NCBI GenBank assembly: GCA_003313425.1
Contig: NHZP01000125.1
Location: 1-44,056 of the forward strand
Length of the DNA: 44,056 nucleotides
Reading direction: 5' to 3'
From: Pseudopyrenochaeta lycopersici
Lineage: Eukaryota > Ascomycota > Dothideomycetes > Pleosporales > Pseudopyrenochaetaceae
Shown here: piece by piece, positions 10,553 to 21,063 of the stretch
How the letters are laid out: every line of letters starts with the position of its first letter
How positions within the stretch are numbered: the first letter of the stretch is position 1
The notes under the pieces: model-generated
What the model was told of the DNA's origin: nothing
The model's database searches: none
Seen by the model: only the letters and a program-made list of their open reading frames with translations
Program-made: the position numbers and the translations under genes

Positions 10553-11861
10553 AACGATTGGAGTGCTGCTTGAGAGGGAGTGATGTGCTGTTGGTCCGCG
10601 AATAAGCTGCATTTCGCATTCCTTCTCAGTGCAGCCACATACGATAGCGTGGACAGCGTGCTTCCCATGCGAAACAACCGGTTATCATCAGTACGTGACT
10701 CAGGTACTCGCGCTCACATGATCGTCCATGCATGCATGTATTTGTAGAGTGCTTACCCGATCCCGCAAGCGCAAGCTATGCTTCTGTCTAACCTCAGGGC
10801 GCCAAGCCTTTGAACGACAAACGGAACGACCTGCATTCGAGTACTCGTAGTCTCTCCTGGTGGGAATTATTCAGGTCGGTCACTGCAGCGCTATAGCCTC
10901 GCAAGCCGGCGTCCTGTTAGGCGTCCTCGATAGACGCCTGTTCTAGCAATTCTCCACGTTAGCAACTTCGGTTGCGTTGGAGACTAGCAGTGCTGGCCTC
11001 GAGCAATCTAGTCTACATGGTTCTACAATATTGCTTGTCTCCAAAATCTTTCCCATGACTCGACTGATGTTTCTGGGTACTGTACATGGCCCGCTGAGGG
11101 TGAAGGAATTCTGCCATCCATGTTAAGCTGATGACCCGAACTTTGCTAAGCCTTGATCATCACCGAAAAGTGCTTGTGGTCAACTAATGACCAGGCGCAA
11201 CAATTGTTTTGCACCTCTATGTTCTCCAAGAATATGCCGTGCATGCTGACGTTACGCGCTTACGTCTAGTGAAAATTAACCGCTTTGTGTCGACCATAAC
11301 TCCTGATCCTGATTGCACCAAAACACGCCGTCCGATCATCAGCTCAGCATAGAAAAGTCTTGCTTAGGCCACAGCCAAACATATGACTTTCCTTCCCGCG
11401 CAACAAAACATCCTCCCACTGCTTACGAGGGAAGGCACATCTCGAAGGTCCCTGAGACTTTCAGAACATGAAGTCCAGCTGTCGATGCGGCTAGCTGCTT
11501 GAAGTCTTTTTCATCATCGCCACAGCTGCTCTGTGCAATGATGAACCCTCGGTAGTACGCTCTTTCCGTGTCAAGATTGCCCACTGTTACCCGGTAGTTT
11601 TCTGATTCTGATGACAATCAGACGTCTCACTCCATGGTCACCCCCTATTCATGGCCGATGTCGACCGCATTTCTCGAATCGCACGCACCATCGGATCGTT
11701 CGTCGAGTTGCTTGAGTCCCCACATCGTACCTCAACGATTCCTGTCATGTCGGACATGGCATCTTAGAGCGCCGCGGAACGGAAGATGCGACATCAGCGG
11801 AGGCTCAAATACCAGGCTCGAATTTCGTCGTGCCACCGTTCCTACTGTCTCAGACGTTAAG
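10553..11861. other. No supported gene
   Basis: Only short open frames (for example 11423-11617 on the minus strand) with no recognisable domain. The right end should contain the promoter of the 11862 gene. Confidence 0.4.
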
Positions 11862-12587
11862 ATGTCTTACTCCAACTACAACCCAGGCGCCTCAGTGGAC
11901 ATGTTCGGCACCAATTTCTCGGCTATAGATGGGAACGAGGTGCATCCTCCCTTCTCACCGGGACCCATGGCGCCCCCGGGGAACCTCACGGTGCATCAAA
12001 CAAAGTAAGCAGACTACATTCGATGCACGTAGTCCGTGCTGAGACTGGAGGGTTAGCTGACAAGTATTGAGCGATATGACGAGGGACGAACCGCAGAGTT
12101 CGAATGCGCAAAACTTGAACGAGAGCTACGAGAGCCGGGTGATTCGCCTGTTGAAACAATTCATAAACAACGAGAACGAACGAGCACAAAATCAGGATCA
12201 TGTAATGAAGCTTAACTTTCAAGAGGTCCAAACACTCCGGGAGCGGCAAGACGCCATGACTGCGTTGCTGGAGGCCATGAGAAAGCAATTGAATGACATT
12301 CAATCTCTCATCAAAAATCAACATCGCCGCTCGGATCCACTGTCATTACCAGGAAACTCGCAATACATGCGTGGATCTCGCCCAGAACAATTATCATTAC
12401 CGACGAACGCGCAGTATGCACCGGCTGCCCGGTCAGATCATCAATCTTTTCAAAGCAATGTGCAGTACGTGCTCTCTTCTAGAAGGCAGATCTAAGGCAC
12501 TAACCTTTGATCACTAGGGGCGACAAACTCCTTCAAGAAATGTCAAACATTCTACAGAGATACAGGAATGGCTATGCTCTGAAATGA
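11862..12587 (+). CDS. Small coiled-coil protein, three exons
   Basis: Not a family I recognise. Three exons, 11862-12004, 12072-12464 and 12518-12587, give 201 aa. Intron 1 (67 bp) has GTAAGC, a CTGAC branch and ends TTGAG; intron 2 (53 bp) has GTACGT, CTAAC and ends ACTAG. Both splice without breaking frame. The N-terminus is Gly/Pro/Asn-rich (SYSNYNPGASVDMFG). Residues about 63-125 are helical and coiled-coil-like (VIRLLKQFINNENERAQNQ, MTALLEAMRKQLNDIQSLI). Next come three similar segments of the form LPGNSQY / LPTNAQY / FQSNVQ, and a last helix (KLLQEMSNILQRY). Probably intracellular; no signal peptide. If intron 2 is not removed the protein ends at 12495. Confidence 0.55.
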
Positions 12588-12713
12588 TGAACGACGGTTT
12601 CATACTCATACATGGTGGAAATGCATTTGCCAGCGGACGCTAGTGCCCGTCTCATGGCGGGTCATATTCTCGATGTAGTCTCTGCACATCTATACCTCCC
12701 TGCAGCCACGTCA

Positions 12714-12715
<2 letters not shown>

Positions 12716-12772
<57 letters not shown>

Positions 12773-12779
12773 TGTGTGT
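12716..12779 (+). repeat. (CT)n(GT)n compound microsatellite
   Basis: About 20 CT units (12716-12755) run directly into about 12 GT units (12755-12779). Open frames across it encode only dipeptide repeats and are artefacts. Confidence 0.95.
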
Positions 12780-13311
12780 TGTATTGATGTGATGTGGTCG
12801 TACTTGCGTAATACGCGCAAAGTGTGTCCGCGGCCCGGCGCTTCTCCGTGCTATGTCGGACATAATGTTTTGTGCGCCGCGCTTAGTACCGACCACACCG
12901 CGAAATCGCTACATGCTTAGCATGCTAGCTGACGATAAATGTGTGGGAACAAGTTTCTCTGAGGATTCAGTATGGAGTACTAAAGAAACAGACTCTTTGT
13001 CCGTTCTCGGGGACTGACTAGAGGCAACTGAAATGGACGAACACAATACCGAGTGGGCATTCTGCAAAGCGTGAAAAGTAAAAGATCCAAAGCGAGGTCA
13101 CTATATACATAGAGCATAGTACTCCCTCTTTCGCAGAGACCTATTGTGACTCAGCACTGAGCACCCACTGATGGGCGCTCAACGATGCGCTCCCAATGAA
13201 GCCAGGCTCTCTTCTGCTCACTGGTGAGCAGACACATGACCTGCGGCACTGTACCTTGATGTGGGCCTCCAGGAGGAGAAATCATCTCCGACAGATATTG
13301 TGTCCAGCCTT
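12780..13311. other. No gene seen
   Basis: No open frame with recognisable content. A 66-codon minus frame at 13151-13351 has no family features. Confidence 0.45.
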
Positions 13312-13440
13312 CCCGACAAGCAAGCGACTTGACAACTTGACTTGACTTCACTTAGTTAAACAAGGTAAGTCAAGTCAAACAGGCAGCTGAGCTCACAAGT
13401 CAAGTCAAATGAGGCTTCAAGTTGACTTGACTTGCTTGTT
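13312..13440. mobile_element. Short CAAGTCAAGTCAA-rich inverted-repeat element
   Basis: About 129 bp bounded by ACAAGCAAG on the left and CTTGCTTGT on the right. Inside are at least four copies of TTGACTTGACTT or its complement AAGTCAAGTCAA, in both orientations. Short subterminal repeats inside terminal inverted repeats are typical of non-autonomous hAT-like MITEs. I could not find a convincing target duplication, so the class is tentative. Confidence 0.5.
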
Positions 13441-13763
13441 GGAAAGTCTGCTTGTGCCTCATTTCAGCACTCGCAGGGCGAAGGATTGACACATCTTGCC
13501 CCCAAAGTAGCCTTTTGAATTATCGAAATCATATGTATAGCACCTTAGGACTTACTATATGGCGGGGAGCACTAAGGACGCCTATCATATAGACCATGCC
13601 ACGTACCGTGTTGCTTTCCCAGATCACGTTGCAAAGAGACACATGGCGCTTAGGAATGGTCTTGAAAAGATGAAGGGATGTAGCGCGCAGACAGTACTCG
13701 CCAATTTATGTTGCATTCCCGGACGCTAGTAATGAATTATACTAATTTTATGAGTAGTGTCTA

Positions 13764-14363
13764 TCAAACACAGATATACAAATTAAGATTCTTTCTAGTG
13801 TAGTTCCATGCCACGGAGTTATGGACTTTCTGCTGCTGTACCTCTGCCTCCAAGCTCCGGAGAATCTCTTCATGAGATGGGCCCAACACCTCCAAGGCCG
13901 AAGAAGAGCGAGGAGGAGAATCAGAGATAGGACTGAGATGAGCAGGGGGTTGTGCAGTGCTGCTCACGTTTGAACCGGTGATATCCCCTTCAACCGAAGC
14001 TGCTGTCGAATCAGGCCCGTCACCTTGGAGGGCCTGAAGTGTGATTACCGTGTGCTGAATGCATGGACGTTGCTCCGTCACGTACTGTTTCAGGGATATA
14101 TCGGTAGTGTTCTGCAGGATGTTCACTATATCTTGGACATCTTTCTTCATGCGAGCCAACTTCATCTCCACCATGAGCCTTGAGCTTGGGTGTTCCGGAA
14201 GCTCCCATTCACTTCCGGGGCATTCAGCTTTCCCTGCTGCCTTTTCCACTCTTTGTTCGGGGTAGTCAACTTTCCTTGAAATCCCTTCGAGCCTTTCATC
14301 GTCATTATCGGTGTTCGGGTGTGATTCTGTTTGGATGGTCACGTGATCTTCCTTCTCAGCCAT
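13764..14363 (-). CDS. Hypothetical helical/coiled-coil protein, 199 aa
   Basis: Not recognised. A single open frame from ATG 14363 gives a hydrophilic protein: a very acidic N-terminus (TESHPNTDNDDERLE), a charged helical part with MKLARMKKDVQDIVNILQN, a Ser/Pro-rich linker (PPAHLSPISDSPPRSSSALE), and a second helix (HEEILRSLEAEVQQQKV). It has no signal peptide or membrane helix. The last 20 residues look less protein-like, so an unrecognised intron near 13800-13850 is possible. Its organisation resembles the 11862-12587 gene but I see no sequence relation. Confidence 0.45.
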   Translation of the reverse strand: MAEKEDHVTIQTESHPNTDNDDERLEGISRKVDYPEQRVEKAAGKAECPGSEWELPEHPSSRLMVEMKLARMKKDVQDIVNILQNTTDISLKQYVTEQRPCIQHTVITLQALQGDGPDSTAASVEGDITGSNVSSTAQPPAHLSPISDSPPRSSSALEVLGPSHEEILRSLEAEVQQQKVHNSVAWNYTRKNLNLYICV

Positions 14364-15064
14364 CCTGCTTCACAGTCAGAGGAAATCGCGGTCAGACCGT
14401 TAAGCACTGGTCGAGAACGTACCTCTTCTCCCTGTATCTCTGTGCGGCTCTTTTGTTTTGCACTTTCCGTGCTTCTACTTGCTCCGCCTTGGTTTTGTAC
14501 TTTCGGTAAGCCATGGAGGTGCTGTGTGTGGCACTATCGAGCGTTGCAGAGTGTTATCCAGGACTGGCTGTGTAGGTAATATTGCTGAGCATAGACGAAA
14601 TGTAACAACGGCTTGTTCGAACTCCTATGCTTGCAGTAAGTATAACAAATAAGCCACAATCTCGCCTAGTCTGTGGGGATCCTTGGAGTCATTCATCTTC
14701 CTGGCTTGACGCTCGAACTCAATGGTTCCATGAGCAGATGCTGGTGGCAAGCATAAGCAAAAATCAACCGCTAAGCCTGGCATATGTGGGTCCTTGAAAA
14801 TGCTTATAGCAAGCATAAGCAGATGGCAACGACCAAGAGAAATTTAAAAAAAAATCTGTAATTGCGGGTCTCGAGCGTAAGTGCTTGTGATTTGATATGA
14901 TTTTTTTGCAGTTATGCCTAGAAGCAAGGGATTGGCCAGACAGCCAAATCTTCGCCGCACAAATCAGCACGCCCAACTTCCCAACGGAACCACTATAGCT
15001 AACTGTCCCTTTGACTCTGCGTGATCTGGCTTCCATCTACGACCATGTACATTTCGCCTCAAGG
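14364..15064. other. Intergenic, with small repeats
   Basis: No gene is supported. GCAAGCATAAGCA occurs twice (14747-14759 and 14809-14821), and CATATGTGGGTCCTTGA near 14780 resembles the CATACATGTGGGTCTTTGA of the repeat array at 23117-23465, hinting at a dispersed repeat. Confidence 0.4.
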
Positions 15065-15069
15065 AATGA

Positions 15070-15207
15070 TGTCGCACGCCAGGATGGACTGCATTACTAA
15101 GCTTGCCGTGCGGTTCCTGTAGATAGCCAGGCTAGGGTGCAACCAAGAACAATACACCAATCTTTCACAATATGAGACCACTCACCTAAGCACTCAAAAG
15201 TGCGACA
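15070..15207 (+). repeat. Copia 5' LTR
   Basis: 138 bp, begins TGTCGCA and ends TGCGACA, a perfect 7-bp terminal inverted repeat. Identical base for base to the 3' LTR at 18977-19114. It should carry the promoter and polyadenylation signals. Confidence 0.95.
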
Positions 15208-15224
15208 GTTATGAGCCCGGAGAC
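15208..15224 (+). other. Primer binding site for a Met-tRNA fragment
   Basis: GTTATGAGCCCGGAGAC directly abuts the 5' LTR. It is complementary to a tRNA anticodon arm carrying CAT in the loop (GGGCTCATAAC), not to a tRNA 3' end. Drosophila copia and other hemiviruses prime from the 5' half of initiator tRNA-Met cut in the anticodon loop, so the same mode is inferred. Confidence 0.7.
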
Positions 15225-15396
15225 TCTTCCTCCTGCGCACTCACATATTCACAATCAAGAATCCATCACAATGATCCTGCTGTTGCGAAGACGATGCTCG
15301 TCGCAGGAATCGGTGCGATTCTCACGAAATGAGGGGTAAAGGAGTGACCCCGCAACCTCGAGACACGGTCTCTTGAGCGAAGGGAGCATTCAACCC

Positions 15397-16884
15397 ATGA
15401 AGGAATCCATCAAAGAATCAAGAAAGAAAGAAAACTTCATCACGATGTCGATCAGAGAACACAACCTTCCGATGCTCAACTCCCGTAACGACTGGTCTGA
15501 CTGGATGAACTCCATCGAAGACCTTGCTGTCCGAAACGATGTATGGAACTATTGCGACCCAGAAGGCATCGAAAACCTCGTCTTCACCGTCACAAAACCA
15601 TCGGACTCCGCAAGAAAGGATACGATCCAGAAGTATCACAGCTTACAGGCCATCTACGACAGCGAGAAGAAGAAATACGACAAGGTCTCTGAACGCATCG
15701 ACATCACCGTCTGCCAGGAGTTCAAGCAACATTATCTCGGCAAACACACCGTCCGAGACAAACTAGTTGCACTTGCCGATAGCATTCAACCAACGGCAAA
15801 GGACCAGAAGCAGAACGTCAGAACTGAGTTCGAAAAGCTCAGGAGAGGCTACGGCAACACCAGCCTGGACAAATGGCTAGGCCGATGGCCTGCACTCGTC
15901 AACAACGCAAGGCGATACCAAATTGAAAATCTAAGCGAGTCGCAGATATGCGATGCTTTCGTCGAAGCATGCCGGGACATTAATCCTCCGTTCTACAACT
16001 ACATGAAGTCCAAGGATGCACAGTCGGAAAGCCAGGCATCTCTCATCGGAGAGACTGCGAGAACAATGGAAAAGATTTCGGACGCAATCATCACGGCGTT
16101 GAACGAGATCAATCCGAACCACGCGAGCAACGGCTCCATCACAATGGGCAACTCAAGCGACTCCGAGCCTGACGACACAGCCGAAGACGCCGACATCACG
16201 GTAGTGCAGAAGGCGCAGAACACGATCAACAGGGCACTCAGGTCCTTTCGTAGGATGAAACCAACGCTCTCTGATAAGTGGATCACGATAAGCTTCTGCA
16301 TCAAGCAGTTCCGTGCCATGGCACCTCCAAGCGAGAAAACAGCTAGAGGTCGCGCGGCACACGCAACGCTTCAGGGCAGAAAGCACGGTCGTGATCGGAA
16401 TTCGTCAGATGACGAGGACTTTCAGCCACGGCGAAAGAGACATGATGTCGAATCGGGATCGCCATCCACCAACCTACCCACATGTCTTCGTGACTGCGTG
16501 TGTGGACTGGCTCACAAGTACGCTGATTGCCGATATTTAAATCCATCCAGTGCACCATCAGGGTGGACACCTGTTGTGCAAGTACAGTCAAAAGTCATTG
16601 GCGCAATCAAAGAAAGCAAACGTCTTCGAGCGAAGCTACAAGAGAGAGCGATGGTGGGATGGCCTGTAGGGCTAGAAGCCACAAACATCTACAAAGTCTG
16701 GATTCCCAATCTCAATCGAGTGGTCAGATCGCGGGATGTGCAAGTCGACGAGAGGGTCATGTACGATCCGCAACTCTTGGCAAGCTTCCCCGAACAAGAA
16801 CAAACCACAGTCACAATCAACGAATCGACCTCGATGAGACGGATACAGAAGCAGGCCCCATGGAGGAGGATGCTACAACGATAA
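15397..16884 (+). pseudogene. Copia gag fused to integrase tail
   Basis: The frame is open from 15373 and the first ATG is 15397. It encodes a Copia-type Gag (NDWSDWMNSIEDLA near the N-terminus) ending in a zinc-knuckle-like CVCGLAHKYADC at about 16496-16535. About 100 bases later, at 16653-16770, the same frame reads VGWPVGLEATNIYKVWIPN, which is the segment normally found after the integrase catalytic domain. Protease (DSG-type) and the integrase DDE core that should lie between are absent, so an in-frame deletion of roughly 1-1.5 kb is inferred. Near 16820 the frame changes relative to the downstream pol frame, ending this product at 16884. Confidence 0.8.
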
Positions 16885-18962
16885 CACAGTCAACGACACA
16901 AGGGCTGTCAGCGCCACCGATGGCTCCGCCTGCGACAATAATCTCCAGTCAACCACAAACAAACATCCAATCAAAAGGAGCACCTGCGCCGCAGCTATAT
17001 CCCACGCCGGTGTCATTTGGATCGGCACCGCGCCAAACAAGCACGGCGCAAGAAATGCCCGTAGCAAGGACAGCCAATGATGCATCTGTCATTTAGAACC
17101 TCCGCACTAACTCCGGAAGGACGATCAAACTGTCGCAGAGAGGACAGGATGCAATCGGCGTCCAGCAAACACAATCCACGTCGCGGCAGACTCAGAAGAG
17201 AGCGCGACGCCAGGCGCATGCTCTGCGTTTAGAGCGTGCTAGACTCGGACAGCAAGTGGCACATGCTTTTGCCTCAGCACAATCTGTGCAAATTCATCGA
17301 AAGGATCTAGTTCCCCCACCTGACTTTTGGCATCAGCTGAGGCGGCATCCTGAGAGAAACGGCTTCAGACGTGCTGCAGACGCTGAGCTACAATCACTTG
17401 CAGAGAAAAAGACATTCGAACTTGTCGACTGCCCGGAGGGACAGCAAGTCCTGCCGCTGAAATGGGTTTTCACCTACAAGCTTGACGGCATCGGGTACCT
17501 CGTCCGTCACAAAGCACGAATCTGCGTAAGAGGCGACCTCCAACACCATGTCTCTGACGACATATATGCAGCGACCGGCGCATATCGCAGCGTCCGCATT
17601 CTCATGGCCCTCGTCTGTGCGTTCGGGCTTCTGTGTCATCAAATTGACTTCAAGAACGCATTCACCAACGCAGACATGGATGAAGAGATCTACACCACCT
17701 GCCCGCCAGGGTACAAACAACCGGGTAACGTATGGAAGTTGCGCAAGGCGCTGTATGGGCTGCGCAAGTCACCAAAACTATGGTTCAACGAACTAGTCTC
17801 ATTCCTGGAGGGTCTGGGATTCCATTCTTGCCCAGACGAACCATGCATACTCACAAACAACGAAACAGGGCTCTTTCTGTTTTTCTACGTGGATGATCTT
17901 CTGGTTATTGCACGACCAGAATGCATTGACTCAATCAACAGGTTCAAGACCGAAGTCGACAATCAATACAGGATCAAGGATTTGGGCGAAGCAACCTCCT
18001 TCCTCAACATCAGCATCCTGCGCGATACCAAAACCAAAAGGCTGTGGATCTGCCAACATGGGTACATAGAGAAGATCTGTACCAAGTTCGGCATCGATGA
18101 ATCAGCGAAAACGGCTGTCACGCCTCTGCTGTCGGGATACCGCCCACAGCAGTATGGAGGACAAGCCACACTCCAACAAATCGCAGAAATGCAGGAAAAT
18201 GTAGGATCGATACTGTACGCAGCAGTAGTATCAAGACCGGATGTCTCCTATGCAGCCAGCCAGTTAGGTCAGTTCACTACGAACCCTTCTCCGGAGCACC
18301 TGCGGTACGCAAATCGAGTCCTCTCATATCTCCAGAGCACAAAGTACTATGCCATCGAGTTCTCGGGCTCTCTGGAAAACTCCATTGAAGTAGAGACAGG
18401 CGATGATGAAGTACTGCAGCTGTCGAGCGACGCATCGTTCGCGGATGATCCAGAGACTCGAAGGTCCCACGCAGGGCTACCTAATGAAGTTGTTCAATGG
18501 ACCGATCATGTGGCAGTCTTCCAAACAGAAGACTGTAACCACGTCAACGACTGAGGCGGAGCTCTTATCGCTGTCACACATAGCGAGGGAAACAATAGGT
18601 CTATACAGGCTGTTCCAGCAGATACAGTTGGATCCCGAACACCTGCCTCGCATTCTCTGTGACAACCAACAGACAACTGGTCTGATCCAACGAGACAGAC
18701 CTCATCTCACATCCAAATTGAAACACGTTGACATTCACAGTCTTTGGCTGAGGCAGGTTTACAAAGACGGCAAAGTTGCAGTTCAGTGGGTTCCGACAGG
18801 AGAAATGCCTTCGGATGGCTTCACAAACCTCTATCGGCCGAAAGGCATTCTCACTTTGTGCGTCAACTAGGGCTGGTTGATATCTCCTCGCGGATTGATC
18901 CAGAATACGGACGTGCAGAGGAAAGTGTCCAGGACGACCAGACCTCATCCGACACGGAATGA
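16885..18962 (+). pseudogene. Copia reverse transcriptase-RNase H, broken
   Basis: Reverse transcriptase starts with LPLKWVFTYKLD and contains the catalytic FFYVDDLL at about 17881-17904. RNase H follows, with SSDASFAD, STTEAELLSLS, CDNQQTTG and KHVDIHSLWLRQ. The reading frame is damaged in four places. These are the frame change near 16820, a TAG at 17094-17096, an apparent extra C in the CCC at 18466-18468, and an apparent missing A at 18825-18827. The last frame ends with a typical Copia tail (HFVRQLGLVDI) and TGA at 18960-18962. All catalytic motifs remain visible, so the damage is light. Confidence 0.85.
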
Positions 18963-18964
18963 GA

Positions 18965-18976
18965 TCTGAGGGGGTG
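18965..18976 (+). other. Polypurine tract
   Basis: TCTGAGGGGGTG directly precedes the 3' LTR, the position where plus-strand DNA synthesis of an LTR retrotransposon is primed. Called from position and G-richness. Confidence 0.65.
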
Positions 18977-19114
18977 TGTCGCACGCCAGGATGGACTGCA
19001 TTACTAAGCTTGCCGTGCGGTTCCTGTAGATAGCCAGGCTAGGGTGCAACCAAGAACAATACACCAATCTTTCACAATATGAGACCACTCACCTAAGCAC
19101 TCAAAAGTGCGACA
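18977..19114 (+). repeat. Copia 3' LTR
   Basis: 138 bp, identical to the 5' LTR at 15070-15207, followed at once by the second copy of the AATGA target duplication. Confidence 0.95.
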
Positions 19115-19203
19115 AATGATGTACCTGCTTATGTTTTTTTTTTCATAATCTACTATTCCTGTTTAATGCTGGAGAAGCGAGTGCCGCACCCCACCATCTT
19201 TGC

Positions 19204-19239
19204 GCAACTCTTTGAGCAACTCTTTGAGCAACTCTTTGA
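19204..19239 (+). repeat. GCAACTCTTTGA x3 tandem repeat
   Basis: Three exact 12-bp units just inside the left end of the pogo element. Possibly a subterminal transposase-binding array. Confidence 0.85.
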
Positions 19240-19315
19240 GCATACAACTCAACCACATCACAAGCCAGTATATAGATATTGATAGAATAGATTAAGCAGT
19301 GCCTTAAGTATCTTT

Positions 19316-20896
19316 TTTACATGTACGTGAGTTGTGCCCAGGCTCTCTACACTTCTTACAGCGCGCAAGAACCTGGCGGCTGACGCCTGATTGCTCACCA
19401 CCTTTGACGCTGCTCATGAGCAATCTGCTAATCAGCCTCTCATTGAGCAAGTATATCCTCTCCAGCTCCCATTGTTAAGACTCCTCGCTTCTGGAACCAC
19501 TTTTTCTTGCGCTGCCTCCGCTCTGACGCTGCCTTGTTGGCTCTCTCAAGGTTGGTAATCCGATCGCGGATCAGCTCAGCTGAGAGCATTATAACCTCTG
19601 CACCCTTCTCAAGCTGGTTTGATTGCGACAATAACTGAGGCTGGTAACGAGCTCTTATGCTGGCGAATGCGCTCACGAATAAGAGTTGATTGAGCCTCAA
19701 GCTCACGTACGTTGTTTGGTGTTCGAGCCTCCCAAACAGCCTCTGGTAGAGCAGCTAGCGAAGGCGTACGCAGCTGTATATCTAGCTTTGATAGGACAAC
19801 GTCTGGCTGGAGAGGGGCAAGGCCTGCGCCTTGAATGGCTGAGCAGATATTGGCTGCTGTGAACGATTGATTAAAGGCTGCCTTGAAGGCTGGTAGAAAC
19901 GCAAGCTTGGTGACGTGATTGATATGGCTCTTGATCAGGCTCTCAATCTGACGACTGTACGCCTTCTTAAGAAGAGAGAAGCAGCCAACGTCAAGAGGCT
20001 GCAGCGGATGAAATGAGTGAGGTGGCATATAGAGAGTGATGGCTCTCATGACCATCAAGGATAAGCAGTCGACGCGCACCTACTGCCCTCATCTTTGTAT
20101 AAGAATCAAAGTGCTTCAGCGGCTCTACTCCAAAGCTTGTTAGTTGTCCAGCCGTTGTCACTGAATGCAATAACCCAGTCGCGTGGGATAGCATCTTCCC
20201 TGTACCAGGCAGACAAGTGATGCTTGCCAGCAAAGATAAAGAAGGGTGGGACTGTCCAGCCAGCAGCATTAATTACTTGAATCAATTTTACCCACTCACG
20301 ACTACCTGGCTGAACAGCCTTTGGCCGACCTCTCTTCTCTGACCTTGTCACAACAAGCTGAGTTGTGATCTTGTCCAATATAAAGCCAGCCTCGTCAAAG
20401 TTATAGACGTCCTCGTCGCAGATACCGTACTTGGCCTTTGTCTGCTTCACGAGCTTAAACAGTTGCTGATTAGGGCTGGGTCCTCGCATAGAGCTCTCTG
20501 CCTATCGTACGGCCGATTAAAGCGTGTCGTAAGACTATCTGTCCGCTTAACAAAGTTGGATGGTCACTTCTGCCCAACCCGGCCTGCGCCGGGCGCAGCC
20601 AGCAGCTTACTAGCCATATCACGTATATCTGCGTACGTGGGCGCAGATCCACGCAGATCCAACTCATGTATATGCTGCAGTATTACCTCCTCTACCTGGG
20701 TGGGCTTCTTTGAGTTGGGCTGGCAATCGCGTCAGGCAGGCTTCCCAGCGCGGCGGCGGCGGAGGGTTGTGTCGGACACGTTATAGACTGTAGCAGCAGC
20801 ACGATTGCCTTATATCTTGTTGGTATTAATAGAGAAGATAGCAAGCTGAATATCTGCTTCATTTGAAGATAATTGAGTAACTTTGTGTGGAGCCAT
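19316..20896 (-). pseudogene. Fot1/pogo-type transposase pseudogene
   Basis: Tc1/mariner-superfamily transposase with DDE_1 domain. From ATG 20896 it shows an N-terminal HTH (AAATVYNVSDTTLRRRR), a CENP-B-type HTH region, and the catalytic aspartates in YNFDEAGF, LILDGHESH and LQPLDVGCFSLLKKAY. The C-terminus carries a zinc knuckle, CKKCREPGHNSRTC, at about 19318-19360. Damage: TAA at 20810-20812, TGA at 20732-20734, a one-base loss near 20475, disruption near 20150, and a deletion of about 13 residues between the second and third aspartates near 20020. Two further stops lie between 19380 and 19440. Several stops fit C-to-T changes of Gln or Arg codons. Not functional. Confidence 0.8.
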
Positions 20897-21063
20897 TGTA
20901 CGTTGAGATGAGATGGGGTACGTAAACTTGGTGGGGTGCGTAAACTGGTGGGGTGCAGCGCTCGCTTAACGAGGTTGACGGGCGTGATGAACGGGGACGT
21001 CACACGCCAAACTCAATTTTTTTTTCCTATTTGGGAGCCAAAATTTCGAATCATAGACTTGCC

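Larger units (their letters stand above)
15070..19114 (+). mobile_element. Copia LTR retrotransposon lacking protease and integrase core
   Basis: A complete but defective insertion of 4045 bp. It has two identical 138-bp LTRs, an exact 5-bp target duplication AATGA (15065-15069 and 19115-19119), a primer site and a polypurine tract. Internal order is gag, zinc knuckle, the last part of integrase, reverse transcriptase, RNase H. This gag-INT-RT-RH order is that of Copia/Pseudoviridae. Protease and the integrase catalytic core are missing. Identical LTRs imply recent insertion, so it was probably mobilised by proteins from a related complete element. Confidence 0.9.
19176..20966 (-). mobile_element. 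Pogo/Fot1 DNA transposon, degraded
   Basis: About 1.8 kb, the usual size of fungal Fot1-like elements. Imperfect terminal inverted repeats start AGCGAGTGCCGCACCCCACCA on the left (19176) and AGCGAGCGCTGCACCCCACCA on the right (read from 20966 inwards). A TA flanks the right end (20967-20968); the left flank is GA, presumably mutated. Just inside the right end GGGGTGCGTAAACT-like motifs repeat three times (about 20904-20956). The transposase occupies most of the element on the minus strand. Confidence 0.7.

Noticed and set aside
12612..12920. 102-codon open frame across the CT/GT repeat
   Set aside because: Its middle is pure SLSL and VCVC translated from the microsatellite; no other coding evidence.
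15418..18984. Minus-strand open frames inside the Copia element
   Set aside because: They shadow the gag and RT coding frames and have no motifs.
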